Shown: piece by piece, positions 30,075 to 39,909 of the stretch
Layout of the letters: each line of letters begins with the position of its first letter
Numbering within the stretch: position 1 is the first letter of the stretch
Notes under the pieces: generated by a model
Databases searched by the model: none
Told to the model about the DNA's origin: nothing
What the model saw: the letters and a program-made list of their open reading frames with translations, nothing else
Assembly: GCF_029024925.1 (NCBI RefSeq)
Contig: NZ_CP118962.1
Span: forward strand, 2,202,001 to 2,266,000
Source of the DNA: Enterococcus faecalis
GTDB lineage: Bacteria; Bacillota; Bacilli; Lactobacillales; Enterococcaceae
Length of the DNA stretch: 64,000 nucleotides
Reading direction: 5' to 3'
Translations under genes and position numbers: made by a program

Positions 30075-31223
30075 TTAGTCACAAGGCACCAGCTGTAATG
30101 TACGAGCAATATTTTCAACGGTTCTTTCTAAGTTAACTGGTCCATTTTTCAATGCTGCTTCCAATGGTTCGGCTTTGGCCAAAATTCCAAAAATAGCCGT
30201 CATCCCTTCTTCATAGAGGACATCCACATCTTTGCCGATATAGCCAGCACAAGCGAAAACCGGTTTTTGATACTTCTTGGCCAAACGCGAGACGCCATAA
30301 GGGGCTTTGCCGAATTTTGTTTGAAAATCCATCCCGCCTTCACCAGTAAAGACATAATCAGCAGCTTTTATTTTTTCTTCTAATTGATTCACTTCTACGA
30401 CAATATCAATCCCTGGGCGTAACTGAGCTTTTGTGAATGCTAGTAACCCTGCACCCAAACCACCAGCAGCTCCTGCGCCTGGCATCATCTCAACATCAAT
30501 GCCGACCTCTTTTTTGATGATTGCTGCATAATGGGCTAAGTTTTTATCTAATTGAGCCACCATTTCTTCTGTCGCACCTTTTTGCGGACCAAAGACATGA
30601 GACGCCCCTGTTGGCCCTGTTAGTGGGTTATTCACATCACTAGCTACTAGAACTTCGGTAGCAAAAATACGTTGATCAAACTGTGTTAAATCGATCTGCG
30701 CCAGTTTATCTAATGCACCACCGCCACGTGTCAATTCTTGCCCTTCCTTGTCTAACAAACGCGCACCAAGTGCCTGAATCATACCTGCACCCCCATCATT
30801 TGTCACGCTACCACCAATGCCGATAATGATTTTTTTTGCCCCATGATTGAGCGCATGTTGAATCATCTCTCCTGTACCATAAGTAGAAGTGATCAAGGGA
30901 TTACGTTCTGCTGCTTTAACCAATTCAATTCCGTTGGCTTTCGCCATTTCAATGACCACCGTTTCTTGGTCACCTAATAAGCCGTAATAGGTTTCAACGA
31001 TTTGATCAGGAAGCGGTCCTGCCACGCGCACTGGTACTCTTGTACCTCCTGTTGCATCCACTAAGGAATCCACCGTTCCTTCCCCGCCGTCTGCCATCGG
31101 GACATGTTGAATGTCTGCATCTTTAAATACAGCTAAAATCCCTTTTTCCATTGCCAGACAGGCTTCTTTTGCACTCATACTTTCTTTAAATGAGTCTGGA
31201 GCCAAAACAAATTTTTTCGTCAT
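30075..31223 (-). CDS. Glycerate kinase (GlxK/GarK family)
   Basis: 382-residue glycerate 2-kinase family protein: KFVLAPDSFKESMSAKEACLAMEKG at the start, MADGGEGTVDSLV near 48, IGIGGSVTNDGGAGM near 133 and GAAGGLGAGLLAF near 265. It phosphorylates D-glycerate to feed glycolysis. ATG 31223 gives the canonical N-terminus; a TTG at 31244 adds seven residues that fit nothing. It is immediately downstream of the permease gene, so uptake and phosphorylation are linked. Confidence 0.93.
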   Translation of the reverse strand: MTKKFVLAPDSFKESMSAKEACLAMEKGILAVFKDADIQHVPMADGGEGTVDSLVDATGGTRVPVRVAGPLPDQIVETYYGLLGDQETVVIEMAKANGIELVKAAERNPLITSTYGTGEMIQHALNHGAKKIIIGIGGSVTNDGGAGMIQALGARLLDKEGQELTRGGGALDKLAQIDLTQFDQRIFATEVLVASDVNNPLTGPTGASHVFGPQKGATEEMVAQLDKNLAHYAAIIKKEVGIDVEMMPGAGAAGGLGAGLLAFTKAQLRPGIDIVVEVNQLEEKIKAADYVFTGEGGMDFQTKFGKAPYGVSRLAKKYQKPVFACAGYIGKDVDVLYEEGMTAIFGILAKAEPLEAALKNGPVNLERTVENIARTLQLVPCD

Positions 31224-31244
31224 CTTTTCGCGCCTACTTTCCAA

Positions 31245-32537
31245 CTAGTTTAAAATAAAGCCATATAAAATGGTTGCAACAATCGTCATTACCCCACCGA
31301 CACACATTTCATAAGGAATCACTCGAATTCTTTCTTTAATCGTCATATTCATACTTTGTGCCGTAATATGGAAATAATTGCCTTGAGGAACACTATCAAT
31401 CACAGTTGCACCAGTATGCACCATGACTGCTGCTGAAAGTGAAGATGTGCCCATATCTAAAATCGCTGGTCCAAAAGAACCTGTCGCTAAAATAACCGCT
31501 GTGGATGTTGAACCAACTGCTAAGCCCATTAAAATACCAGAAATCGGTGCCAAGAAGGTTCCAGAAATTCCCATAACAGAAATTAAGTGGACAATTTGTG
31601 TTGATAAATCAGAAACAGAAATTAATCCAGCAATTGCACCTGCACCAATTAAAATTAAAACGGTATCGGTTACTCTCTTCAAGCCAGAAGATGCATAAAA
31701 GGCCAGTTGTTTTGTTTGCCCAATCGCAATTGTCCCAACAACTGAGGCGAACGGCAAAATATACAGAGCATCAATATTCAAACTTTTGATGAAAGAAATA
31801 TTTAAAACGGCGCCAATCGGATTAAGTAATAATAAGACAATCGCTAACACTGGCGCGATCAACGCCTTTTTCAAAGGTAATAATTCTTTTGTTTGTTCCT
31901 CTACAAGATCCGTTTCTTTGACCATTGATCCTTTGTTTCTCATGATATTTGCAAGAACAACAGCTGTAATTAAGCCAAATACGGCTGGAATAAAGCCAGC
32001 AATCATAACGTCACTTAGAGGTAAATCAAAGCCATTCGCCGCTGCAATAGTATTTGGATTAGGCGAAATAATATTGCCCGCTTTGCCGCCACCTGATAAG
32101 GCAATCAATAATGATAACTTACTGATACCCGTACTTTTCCCAACAGATAGAGCAATCGGGGCAACAATCAACACTGCAACAGGAATGAATACGCCCACTG
32201 CTGTAATTACCATTGTGGATAATGCCAAAGATAAAATAGCTTTTTTCTCGCCAAGCTTTTGTACAATGGCGTTGGCAATTGATTCTGCCGCACCAGATTC
32301 CATCATCACACCCGCCAACATGCCGGCTGCTAAGACACGGATTGCGGTTCCCATAATACTTTGTGTTCCGTTTAATAGAACAGCGACTGTATCTGACAGG
32401 GAAGCGCCTCCAATAAGACAACCAACAATTGCACCAAAAAACAAGGAATACACAGGATTAAATTTTTTCAAAATTAATACTATCGCTACAACTAATCCTA
32501 AAATTGCAGCAACCCAAGATATTGTAATATCTGGCAT
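31245..32537 (-). CDS. GntP-family permease, probably glycerate/gluconate
   Basis: 430-residue polytopic membrane protein with about 12 hydrophobic segments and GntP/CitM-like motifs (SGGGKAGNIISPNPNTIAAANGF near 150; GLAVGSTSTAVILATGSFGPA near 340). AAGGAG precedes the ATG. Its pairing with glycerate kinase and a CdaR-type regulator points to glycerate or a related sugar acid as substrate (inference). Confidence 0.87.
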   Translation of the reverse strand: MPDITISWVAAILGLVVAIVLILKKFNPVYSLFFGAIVGCLIGGASLSDTVAVLLNGTQSIMGTAIRVLAAGMLAGVMMESGAAESIANAIVQKLGEKKAILSLALSTMVITAVGVFIPVAVLIVAPIALSVGKSTGISKLSLLIALSGGGKAGNIISPNPNTIAAANGFDLPLSDVMIAGFIPAVFGLITAVVLANIMRNKGSMVKETDLVEEQTKELLPLKKALIAPVLAIVLLLLNPIGAVLNISFIKSLNIDALYILPFASVVGTIAIGQTKQLAFYASSGLKRVTDTVLILIGAGAIAGLISVSDLSTQIVHLISVMGISGTFLAPISGILMGLAVGSTSTAVILATGSFGPAILDMGTSSLSAAVMVHTGATVIDSVPQGNYFHITAQSMNMTIKERIRVIPYEMCVGGVMTIVATILYGFILN

Positions 32538-32633
32538 TCAAAATCAGCTCCTTAAATTGTTTACGCTTTCATTCTATCAAAGTCCTTTCTTTTTAAAATT
32601 GTAAATTTAACAGGATTTATTGTTCAAATGCAC

Positions 32634-32663
32634 AAAAAAACCGTTCTTAAAGAACAGTTTTTT
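32634..32663 (-). terminator. Terminator overlapping end of VTT-domain gene
   Basis: AAAAAAC-GTTCTT / AAGAAC-GTTTTTT stem whose single mismatch becomes a G-U pair on the minus strand, followed by T-rich sequence. It overlaps the stop of the gene at 32647. Confidence 0.7.
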
Positions 32664-33330
32664 GAAATCTTTTTCTATCTTTCTCAATAATGACCACCAA
32701 TCCAACGAACAAAAGAACACTCACAATTAACAATACTGCCGTTTTATTATATCCATGAAATAGCGCTTCGCCTCCACATGCGTAAAGTATTGAGGAAGGA
32801 ATTACACCAATGAATATAGCGGCTATTAAATTTTTTAATGGCAACTGCATAGTATCTGCAGCAAAATTAATCACAGAAGAAGGAATAATTGGAATCATGT
32901 AGCCCACCATAATCCCAATTTTTGGATGCTTCATCCGTCGAATGGACTGGACCCAATGATTGGTCTCCGTTTTTTTATCTAAAAATTTTATATGATGCAT
33001 CAAAAAGATTGCAACCAAATTTCCCATACTATTCCCTAAAACGTTAATGAGTGTGCCGCTGAAGGGACCAAAACTCAATCCTGCAATCACACCAATTACT
33101 GAGGTCGGAATCCCTGGTACTGCACACATGATCGCGGTCAAAAAAACCAACAATAGCGCTGCTGAAAAACCATGTGAACGAATTCGCTCTAATAATTGTG
33201 TCTTACTGGCTTTAGGATTCAAAAATAATTGAATATCTGTTTGATATTCTAGATACAAACGGTAACCTACCAGCAGGATTAAAATAAGCCCGCTACTGAT
33301 TAGTAGTATTCGGATTGTTTTCCTCTTCAT
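32647..33330 (-). CDS. VTT-domain (TVP38/TMEM64 family) membrane protein
   Basis: 227-residue membrane protein with about six helices. The VTT/SNARE-associated signature is visible in AVPGIPTSVIGVIAGLSFGPFSGTLINVLGNSMGN (about 68-105) and GYMIPIIPSSVINFAAD (about 147-164). Members are linked to lipid scrambling or membrane homeostasis; the role here is unknown. It is flanked by terminators and appears monocistronic. Confidence 0.85.
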   Translation of the reverse strand: MKRKTIRILLISSGLILILLVGYRLYLEYQTDIQLFLNPKASKTQLLERIRSHGFSAALLLVFLTAIMCAVPGIPTSVIGVIAGLSFGPFSGTLINVLGNSMGNLVAIFLMHHIKFLDKKTETNHWVQSIRRMKHPKIGIMVGYMIPIIPSSVINFAADTMQLPLKNLIAAIFIGVIPSSILYACGGEALFHGYNKTAVLLIVSVLLFVGLVVIIEKDRKRFQKTVL

Positions 33331-33412
33331 TTTCTTTGCTCCTTTTATGCTTTATACAAAGTGTAGCACAGGATTCTTTGTGCCTCAATTAGAAGCTTGT
33401 ATGAATAAAAGC

Positions 33413-33453
33413 CGCCCCTAAAAGTTAGACTAAAAATCTAACTTTTAGGGGCG
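33413..33453 (-). terminator. Terminator of the pot operon
   Basis: CGCCCCTAAAAGTTAGA and its exact complement around a 7-base loop, 27 bp after the potD stop. Confidence 0.85.
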
Positions 33454-33479
33454 ATTCGAAAGTTACGAAGATACTTTTT

Positions 33480-34553
33480 TTATTTCCGATACATCTTAAA
33501 CTCCAAGAACAGATCGTTATAAATTCCTAAGTATTCTTGACCTAAGTCTTGGTAAACTTCTAAATGTTTGATAGTTTCATCATCTGGATAAAATTGTTTA
33601 TCTTCGGCAACTTCTTTTGGTAATAGTTTTTTAGCTTCTTTATTTGGTGTGGAATAACCAATATATTCTGCATTTTGTGCCGCATTTTCTGGTCGTAACA
33701 TAAAGTTCATAAATGCATAGGCACCCTCTTTATTTTTGGCTGTCTTAGGCATCACAATGTTATCAAACCAGAGATTAGAGCCTTCACTGGGAATCACATA
33801 ATGTAGATGTTCATTGTTTTCTAGCATTTCAGCAGCTTCACCAGAGAAAGTTACAGCAACTGCACTTTCTTCATTAGCCATGTACATTTTGATTTCATCG
33901 GCAACAATTGCTTTGACATTGTTCGTTAATCGGTTTAACTTATCGGTAGCCTGACGTAATTGTTGGTCGTTTTTACTGTTTAACGAATAGCCTAAACTGT
34001 TCAAAGATAATCCTAACACTTCGCGAGCGCCATCAATCAGCATGACATTATTTTTTAATTCCGGGCGCCATAAATCATCCCAATGTTGGATCTGACGGCC
34101 GTCAATAAATTTATCATTATAAATAATCCCCAACGTGCCCCAGAAGTACGGAACGGAAAACTTATTTTTGGGATCAAAGGATTGATCTAAAAAGCGTGCA
34201 TCAATGTTTTCTAAGCCTTTTAATTTGCTGTGATCAAGTGGTAAAAGCATCTTCGCTTTCATCATTTTTTGAATCATATATTCAGAAGGAATGGCAATAT
34301 CATAGGCTGTACCACCTTGCTGAATTTTTGTATACATAGCTTCATTAGAATCAAAGGTTTCGTAATTGACTTTATAGCCTGTTTCTTTTTCAAATTTCTT
34401 AATCAAGGCTGGATCTATATAGTCCCCCCAATTGTAAATGGTCAAGGTATCTGCTCCTGCCATGCCACTTGCTTTCTCCAATTGGCGGACGCCAAAAAAC
34501 AAGATGACAATAATAGCGATAATTCCAATAAAAAGTGACTGTAATTTTTTCAT
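33480..34553 (-). CDS. potD: Spermidine/putrescine-binding protein
   Basis: 357-residue extracellular polyamine receptor. A hydrophobic N-terminal segment (about 5-22) acts as signal or anchor; no lipobox cysteine follows, unlike many Gram-positive receptors. DTLTIYNWGDYIDPALIKKFEKETG is the PotD/PotF hallmark, and conserved aromatic residues appear in SVPYFWGTLGIIYN. Last gene of potA-B-C-D, overlapping potC by 4 bases. Confidence 0.94.
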   Translation of the reverse strand: MKKLQSLFIGIIAIIVILFFGVRQLEKASGMAGADTLTIYNWGDYIDPALIKKFEKETGYKVNYETFDSNEAMYTKIQQGGTAYDIAIPSEYMIQKMMKAKMLLPLDHSKLKGLENIDARFLDQSFDPKNKFSVPYFWGTLGIIYNDKFIDGRQIQHWDDLWRPELKNNVMLIDGAREVLGLSLNSLGYSLNSKNDQQLRQATDKLNRLTNNVKAIVADEIKMYMANEESAVAVTFSGEAAEMLENNEHLHYVIPSEGSNLWFDNIVMPKTAKNKEGAYAFMNFMLRPENAAQNAEYIGYSTPNKEAKKLLPKEVAEDKQFYPDDETIKHLEVYQDLGQEYLGIYNDLFLEFKMYRK

Positions 34554-35386
34554 TTTAACTTGGCCACCTCACTTTGTTCCCGACGCATTTTCTTTAAACG
34601 TTTTGGCGTATTGTCTTTACTGATAAAGTAATAACCGACAACTAGAATCATTGAGAATAGGAATACTAACGCACTTAAGGCATTGATTTCTAAACTAATT
34701 CCCTGACGTGCTCGTGAATAAATTTCAACAGATAATGTTGAAAAACCATTGCCTGTCACAAAGAATGTTACGGCAAAATCGTCCAACGAATAAGTAAAGG
34801 CCATAAAGTAGCCAGCAATAATTCCTGGCGCTAAAAAAGGCAAAATAATATTTTTAATCACTTGAACATTATTGGCCCCTAAATCCCGTGCCGCATCTAC
34901 CATAGAATCGTTCATCTCTTGTAGTTTTGGTAAAACCATTAAAACAACAATTGGAATACTAAAGGCAATATGCGACAATAACACACTTGTAAAACCTAAA
35001 CTGATAAACCCTACTGCCGTGAAGAAAATTAAGAAACTGGCTCCAATAATAACATCTGGTGAAACGAGTAAAATGTTATTAAAGCTAAGCAACGTGTTCC
35101 GGTTTTTACGACGTTTTGTATAATAAATCCCCATCGCGCCAAATGTTCCAATGATGGTTGCTATTAAAGCCGATAAGAAAGCTAGCAAAAACGTATTCAG
35201 AACAATGGTTAACAAGCGTGTGTCTTCGAAAACGTTCCGATAATTATCTAACGTAAAACCAGTAAACTGATTCATCGTTTGCGTGTCGTTAAACGAATAA
35301 AAAATCAAATAAAAGATTGGTGCGTACAGTAGCGCAAAGACAACGAATAAATACACATAAGACCATTTAAACTTTTTCTTTTGCAT
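34550..35386 (-). CDS. potC: Spermidine/putrescine ABC transporter permease
   Basis: 278-residue permease with six membrane helices and the cytoplasmic EAA-type loop DSMVDAARDLGANNVQVIKNIILPFLAP (about 170-200) that docks on PotA. It overlaps potB by one base (TAATG) and potD by four. Confidence 0.95.
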   Translation of the reverse strand: MQKKKFKWSYVYLFVVFALLYAPIFYLIFYSFNDTQTMNQFTGFTLDNYRNVFEDTRLLTIVLNTFLLAFLSALIATIIGTFGAMGIYYTKRRKNRNTLLSFNNILLVSPDVIIGASFLIFFTAVGFISLGFTSVLLSHIAFSIPIVVLMVLPKLQEMNDSMVDAARDLGANNVQVIKNIILPFLAPGIIAGYFMAFTYSLDDFAVTFFVTGNGFSTLSVEIYSRARQGISLEINALSALVFLFSMILVVGYYFISKDNTPKRLKKMRREQSEVAKLK

Positions 35387-36192
35387 TATTTGCCACGCCC
35401 TTTCTTCTTCTCACCCGTCAGCAACATCACAATAAACATGGCAACAATTAAAATCACACCAATTGTTGAACCCATGCCCCAGTTTTGCGTTACTAAGAAG
35501 TGTTCCTCAATCGCCGTTCCCAACGTAATCACCCGATTGCCGCCAATTAAACGCGTTAACATAAAGAGCGAGAGCGAAGGAATAAAGACAGCTTGAACGC
35601 CACTTTTCACACCGTTTAGGGAGAGAGGAAAAATGACACGGCGGAACGTCTCCGCACTGCTAGCTCCTAAGTCCCGACTAGCACTAATCAATGAAGGATT
35701 CATCTCTTCTAAAGCATTAAAAATCGGCATAATCATAAATGGAATTTCTATATACGTTGCGACAAATAAAAAACTGAAATCTGTAAACAGAATCTGGTGC
35801 GTACCCAAACCCATAAAACTCATAAACTGATTGATACTCCCATGAATACTGAAAATCCCAATAAAGGCATAAGCTTTTAATAATAAATTCACCCACGTTG
35901 GTAAAATAACGAGCATTAACCATAACTGTTTATGCTTGAGCTTTGTCAAAAAATAAGCCGTAGGATAACTTACCAATAACGTAAAAATGGTAATCAGAAA
36001 AGCATACCACACTGAATTAATGGTCATACTTAAATACGTTCCTGATGTAAAATACGTTTGGTAATTCGCCAAAGTAAACTGGCCATTCATATCGAAAAAT
36101 GATTGATAAATAATCATTAGCACTGGCGCAATGACGAATAAAAGTAACCACATTACATAGGGAATCGAATAAATTCGACGCATTGTTTTCAT
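35386..36192 (-). CDS. potB: Spermidine/putrescine ABC transporter permease
   Basis: 268-residue permease partner of PotC, with six membrane helices and the EAA-type loop PSLISASRDLGASSAETFRRVIFPLSL near residue 165-190. AAAGGGG precedes the ATG, 18 bp after potA. Confidence 0.95.
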   Translation of the reverse strand: MKTMRRIYSIPYVMWLLLFVIAPVLMIIYQSFFDMNGQFTLANYQTYFTSGTYLSMTINSVWYAFLITIFTLLVSYPTAYFLTKLKHKQLWLMLVILPTWVNLLLKAYAFIGIFSIHGSINQFMSFMGLGTHQILFTDFSFLFVATYIEIPFMIMPIFNALEEMNPSLISASRDLGASSAETFRRVIFPLSLNGVKSGVQAVFIPSLSLFMLTRLIGGNRVITLGTAIEEHFLVTQNWGMGSTIGVILIVAMFIVMLLTGEKKKGRGK

Positions 36193-36210
36193 TTTATTTT
36201 CCCCTTTCGT

Positions 36211-37296
36211 TTACTCGTCGTAACTTTCTAAACGGGCATCAAAGTCTTCTTCTGATTCATTGAAGCGCATCACGTGAATATCTTCTGGCTCAAAAGAGAG
36301 ACCTACTTGAGCACCTTCTTTGGCTTTTCGAGTGGAATGCACCATCCATTCGTTTCCTTGTTCATCAAAACAAATAATTTCATAATGAACGCCGCGGAAT
36401 AACTGTGTATCCACCGTTACGGTTAGCTTGCCTTTTTCAAGCGTGGTAATCGTTAAGTCTTCTGGACGTAAAACGACTTCTACAGGTTCATTTTTCCGCA
36501 TGCCGCCATCGACACATTCAAACTTTTTTCCCACAAATGAAACTAAATTATCTTCCAGCATCACGCCATCCACAATATTACTTTCCCCTACAAAGTCAGC
36601 AACAAAGTGATTAATCGGTTCATCATAAATATCGACTGGTGTGCCACTTTGCACGATATGACCTTTATTCATGACAAAAATTTCATCGCTCATCGCTAAT
36701 GCTTCTTCTTGATCATGGGTCACAAAAATAAAAGTAATTCCTAAACGTTGTTGTAAATCACGTAGTTCATATTGCATCGCTGTGCGTAATTTCAAATCTA
36801 AAGCGGATAACGGCTCATCTAAAAGCAATACTTTTGGCTCATTGACAATCGCTCGTGCAATTGCGACCCGCTGACGTTGGCCCCCAGACATTTCACTAAT
36901 TTCACGTGTTTCGTAGCCGGGTAATTGAACCAAACGTAATGCCTCTTTCACTTTTTTTTCAATTTCTGCTTTGGATAGTTTTTTGATTTTTAAACCAAAC
37001 GCAACATTATCAAAAACATTCATGTGAGGAAACAAAGCATAATCCTGAAACACGGTATTGACTTGGCGTTTATTGGCAGGTACATCATTTATTCTTTTAC
37101 CATCAAAATAAACATCGCCAGAAGTCACGTCATTGAATCCCGCAATAATACGCAAAATCGTTGTTTTGCCACATCCTGAAGGTCCTAATAACGTATAAAA
37201 TTTTCCTTCTTCAATTTCAAAGCTGACATTTTTTAATACTGGTTCATCGTCAAATTGTTTGACAACATTTTCAAATGAAATCACATGGTTTCTCAC
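36211..37296 (-). CDS. potA: Spermidine/putrescine ABC transporter ATPase
   Basis: 361-residue ATPase with Walker [10 protein letters not shown], signature MSGGQRQR and Walker [12 protein letters not shown], then a C-terminal TOBE/regulatory domain (about 270-361). The start is set at GTG 37296, eight bases after GGAGGAG; the longer frame to 37347 runs through that site. First transporter gene, 25 bp after the XRE-cupin regulator. Confidence 0.95.
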
Positions 37297-37321
37297 TGGA
37301 TAAACTCCTCCATTTCGTCCT

Positions 37322-37864
37322 TTATAAATACGATTCTGTCGCCACAATTAACGCACGACTTTTTCCTCGACCATTGTTGCTAATTTGGTGAGGTTCTGTT
37401 GCTTGGTAATACATGGTTTGACCTTTTTTAGCAATATACGTGGCTTCCCCTAATGTCAAACGAATGGAGCCATCAATCACATAAATAAATGTTTCTGATA
37501 GAGAAGGTTCAAACGTTTTGTATTCGCCATTTTTATCAAAAGTAATAATGACAGGTTCCATTTCTTTTTCATTTGAGGCTGGAATTAACCATTTTAGTTC
37601 ATAGCCATGTTCTTCATCATAATAGAGGGTACTTTCTTCTTCATTGTAGACAATTTTCTGTTCAAGCGGTTGCTGACTAAAAAACTGCTCTGGCGTCACG
37701 CCTAGTACTTCTAAAATTGAGAAAAATGTTTCCATTGATGGTGAGCTTAAATCCCGCTCCAATTGGGAAATATAGCCTTTGGATAAATCCGTTCTTTCGC
37801 CTAATTCTTCTTGTGTTAAATTTTTCTGAATGCGTAAATTTCTCAACTTCTCACCAATTTCCAT
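37322..37864 (-). CDS. XRE-cupin regulator of the pot operon
   Basis: 180-residue regulator with an N-terminal XRE helix-turn-helix (1-65: [35 protein letters not shown]) and a C-terminal cupin fold (about 105-178: [40 protein letters not shown]). This layout is shared with PuuR and other small-molecule repressors. It is first in the potABCD operon, so sensing polyamines is a reasonable inference. A palindrome lies at its own predicted transcription start. Confidence 0.9.
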   Translation of the reverse strand: MEIGEKLRNLRIQKNLTQEELGERTDLSKGYISQLERDLSSPSMETFFSILEVLGVTPEQFFSQQPLEQKIVYNEEESTLYYDEEHGYELKWLIPASNEKEMEPVIITFDKNGEYKTFEPSLSETFIYVIDGSIRLTLGEATYIAKKGQTMYYQATEPHQISNNGRGKSRALIVATESYL

Positions 37865-37916
37865 GGCACACCTCGTTTCTATTTTCAGCTAATCTTTTCA
37901 ACAAAAGTTTTGTAAT

Positions 37917-37935
37917 ACTAAACTTACAGTTTAGT
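37917..37935. promoter_or_regulatory. Candidate operator of the XRE-cupin regulator
   Basis: ACTAAACT-TAC-AGTTTAGT, a perfect 8-base inverted repeat just downstream of the promoter, around +6 to +25 of the predicted transcript. Fits autorepression of the regulator-pot operon. Confidence 0.55.
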
Positions 37936-37947
37936 TTTACCTTTTTT

Positions 37948-37975
37948 AGTATACGAACTTTTTGAAAAATTTCAA
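37948..37975 (-). promoter_or_regulatory. Promoter of regulator-potABCD operon
   Basis: Minus strand TTGAAA (37970-37975) and TATACT (37948-37953), 16 bases apart. Confidence 0.6.
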
Positions 37976-38127
37976 CCATTTTTCTTTATTTTTCTAGTCT
38001 AATTGTCACACAATCTTTCTTTTCTGTATAACTTACTGTTTATAAGAAGAAAAATGATACGAAAAAATCAGAATATGATAAAATAAGACGAGTTGCTTTT
38101 TTACATAATTGGAAGGAGAGTTTTTAT

Positions 38128-39120
38128 ATGAATTCATTTCAAGCATTTACGTTAAGAGAACAAGATACATCTGTTATTGGTCAACTAGAAACCATTACTT
38201 TAGACGATTTATCAGAAGGCACTGTAGTAATCAAAGCAGCCTACTCCTCAGTTAACTTTAAAGACTCTTTAGCTTCAAAAAAAGACGGCGGTGTGATTCG
38301 CAATTATCCAATGATTCCAGGAATTGATGTCAGTGGCACTGTTGTCACATCGGAAGATCCTCGTTTCAAAGAAGGCGATAAAGTGATCGTAACAGGCTAT
38401 CAATTAGGGGTTAGTCATACTGGTGGTTATTCTGAATATGTGCGTGTTCCTGGCGATTGGGTAGTTCCACTTCCTGAAAAAATGAGTCTCAAAGAAGCAA
38501 TGATTTTCGGAACTGCTGGCTTTACGGCCGGATTATCTGTCACAGCTTTAGAAGACGATGGCTTACGCGACGACAAAGAAGCCCCCATTATTGTAACTGG
38601 TGCGACAGGCGGTGTTGCGACATTGTCTATTGCGATGTTGCATCAATTAGGCTACACTTCAATCACTGCATTAACTAGAAAGCCAGATTCTTTTGAGCTT
38701 TTAAAAGAGTTAGGTGTTAGTGAATGCTTATTAGTAGAAGATTTCTTAGCAACTCCTGTTAAAGCATTAATGAAACAGCGTTTTGCTTTTGCAATTGATA
38801 CCACTGGTGGGGAAATTACTTCTGCTGTTTTACCACAACTTCGTTATGATGGCCGTTCAGCCATTTGTGGCCGCGCTGCTGGAATTACATTAGAGACAAC
38901 CGTTTTACCCTTTATTTTACGGGGCGTTCATTTATTGGGCATTGATTCGGTTAATGTTGGTATGGACAAACGAAAAATAGTTTGGCAACGTCTTGCCACT
39001 GATTTAGACATCACTGAAAAAGCTGTGTATCAAGAGATTACTTTAGAAGAACTTCCCCCTGTTTTTGAAGCATTACAAGCAGGCCAACATATTGGACGGA
39101 CCATTGTCCGAATTTCTTAA
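38128..39120 (+). CDS. YhdH/YhfP-family oxidoreductase (acrylyl-CoA reductase-like)
   Basis: 330-residue medium-chain dehydrogenase/reductase without the catalytic zinc ligands. It has NFKDSLASK near 47, GIDVSGTV near 70 and the NADPH-binding GATGGVATLSIAMLHQLGY near 156. YhdH/AcuI members reduce acrylyl-CoA; the physiological substrate here is unknown. GGAGAG precedes the ATG. It lies 15 bp before coaB and may be cotranscribed with it. Confidence 0.88.
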   Translation: MNSFQAFTLREQDTSVIGQLETITLDDLSEGTVVIKAAYSSVNFKDSLASKKDGGVIRNYPMIPGIDVSGTVVTSEDPRFKEGDKVIVTGYQLGVSHTGGYSEYVRVPGDWVVPLPEKMSLKEAMIFGTAGFTAGLSVTALEDDGLRDDKEAPIIVTGATGGVATLSIAMLHQLGYTSITALTRKPDSFELLKELGVSECLLVEDFLATPVKALMKQRFAFAIDTTGGEITSAVLPQLRYDGRSAICGRAAGITLETTVLPFILRGVHLLGIDSVNVGMDKRKIVWQRLATDLDITEKAVYQEITLEELPPVFEALQAGQHIGRTIVRIS

Positions 39121-39135
39121 GGAGGCGTTTTGATT

Positions 39136-39909
39136 ATGGATGTTTTAGTTACTGCTGGCGGAACGTCAGAACCGATTGATAATGTTCGTTCGATTACCAA
39201 TCATTCTTCTGGCGGACTAGGAAAAGCAATTGCTGAAAGTTTTTTAGCTGCTGGACACACCGTAACCTACGTAACAACCAAACATGCATTACGTCCAACC
39301 CAACAATTGGACTTATCAATTAAAGAAATAGAAACAACGGTTGAATTAGCCACTACGTTAGAACAACTCTTTGCTGAAAAGCAATTTGATGCGATTGTTC
39401 ACGCAATGGCAGTCAGTGATTTTACGACGGAAACTGCGCAAACGGAAGAACAATTTATTGATTCTTTTGCTCAACAATTAAGCGAACAAACATTGCCAAA
39501 GACCAAAGAAGCCTTGGTAACTATCGTTCAAAACACATTGAATCAGATTGCTGATATTCCTCAAACAGCAACAAAAATTTCATCTGATACGGACCGATTA
39601 TTAATTTTTCTAAAGAAAAATCCTAAAGTCATCCAAATGATTCGTGACAAGCAACCCCAAACTGTTTTAGTGGGCTTTAAATTACTTGTCGACGTTTCAC
39701 AAGAAGAACTTGTCCAGGTTGCACAAGCCGCTTTGGTTAAAAATCGGTGTGACTTTGTCTTAGCCAATGACTTGATGAACGTTCATGAAACAGAACACGA
39801 AGGATTATTAATTAACGAAACGGGCATTGTCCAAGAAGCTTGTTCAAAACAAGGGATTGGTTCAATGATCGTTAAAAATGTTGAAAAGAAATGGAGAGAA
39901 CAACAATGA
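39136..39909 (+). CDS. coaB: Phosphopantothenate-cysteine ligase CoaB (stand-alone)
   Basis: 257-residue CoaB, joining 4'-phosphopantothenate and cysteine. DVLVTAGGTSEPIDNVRSITNHSSGGLGKAIAE is the family start, and FKLLVDVSQEEL and CDFVLANDL lie near 188 and 213. In most bacteria this domain is fused behind CoaC; here it is separate, as known for streptococci and enterococci. ATG 39136 is ten bases after AAGGAGG; a TTG at 39130 is possible. It overlaps coaC by four bases (ATGA). Confidence 0.93.
   Translation: MDVLVTAGGTSEPIDNVRSITNHSSGGLGKAIAESFLAAGHTVTYVTTKHALRPTQQLDLSIKEIETTVELATTLEQLFAEKQFDAIVHAMAVSDFTTETAQTEEQFIDSFAQQLSEQTLPKTKEALVTIVQNTLNQIADIPQTATKISSDTDRLLIFLKKNPKVIQMIRDKQPQTVLVGFKLLVDVSQEELVQVAQAALVKNRCDFVLANDLMNVHETEHEGLLINETGIVQEACSKQGIGSMIVKNVEKKWREQQ

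Noticed and set aside
31786-32604. Long plus-strand ORF of 272 codons
   Set aside because: It is antisense to the GntP-type permease gene, has no ribosome site and its peptide has no recognisable domain.
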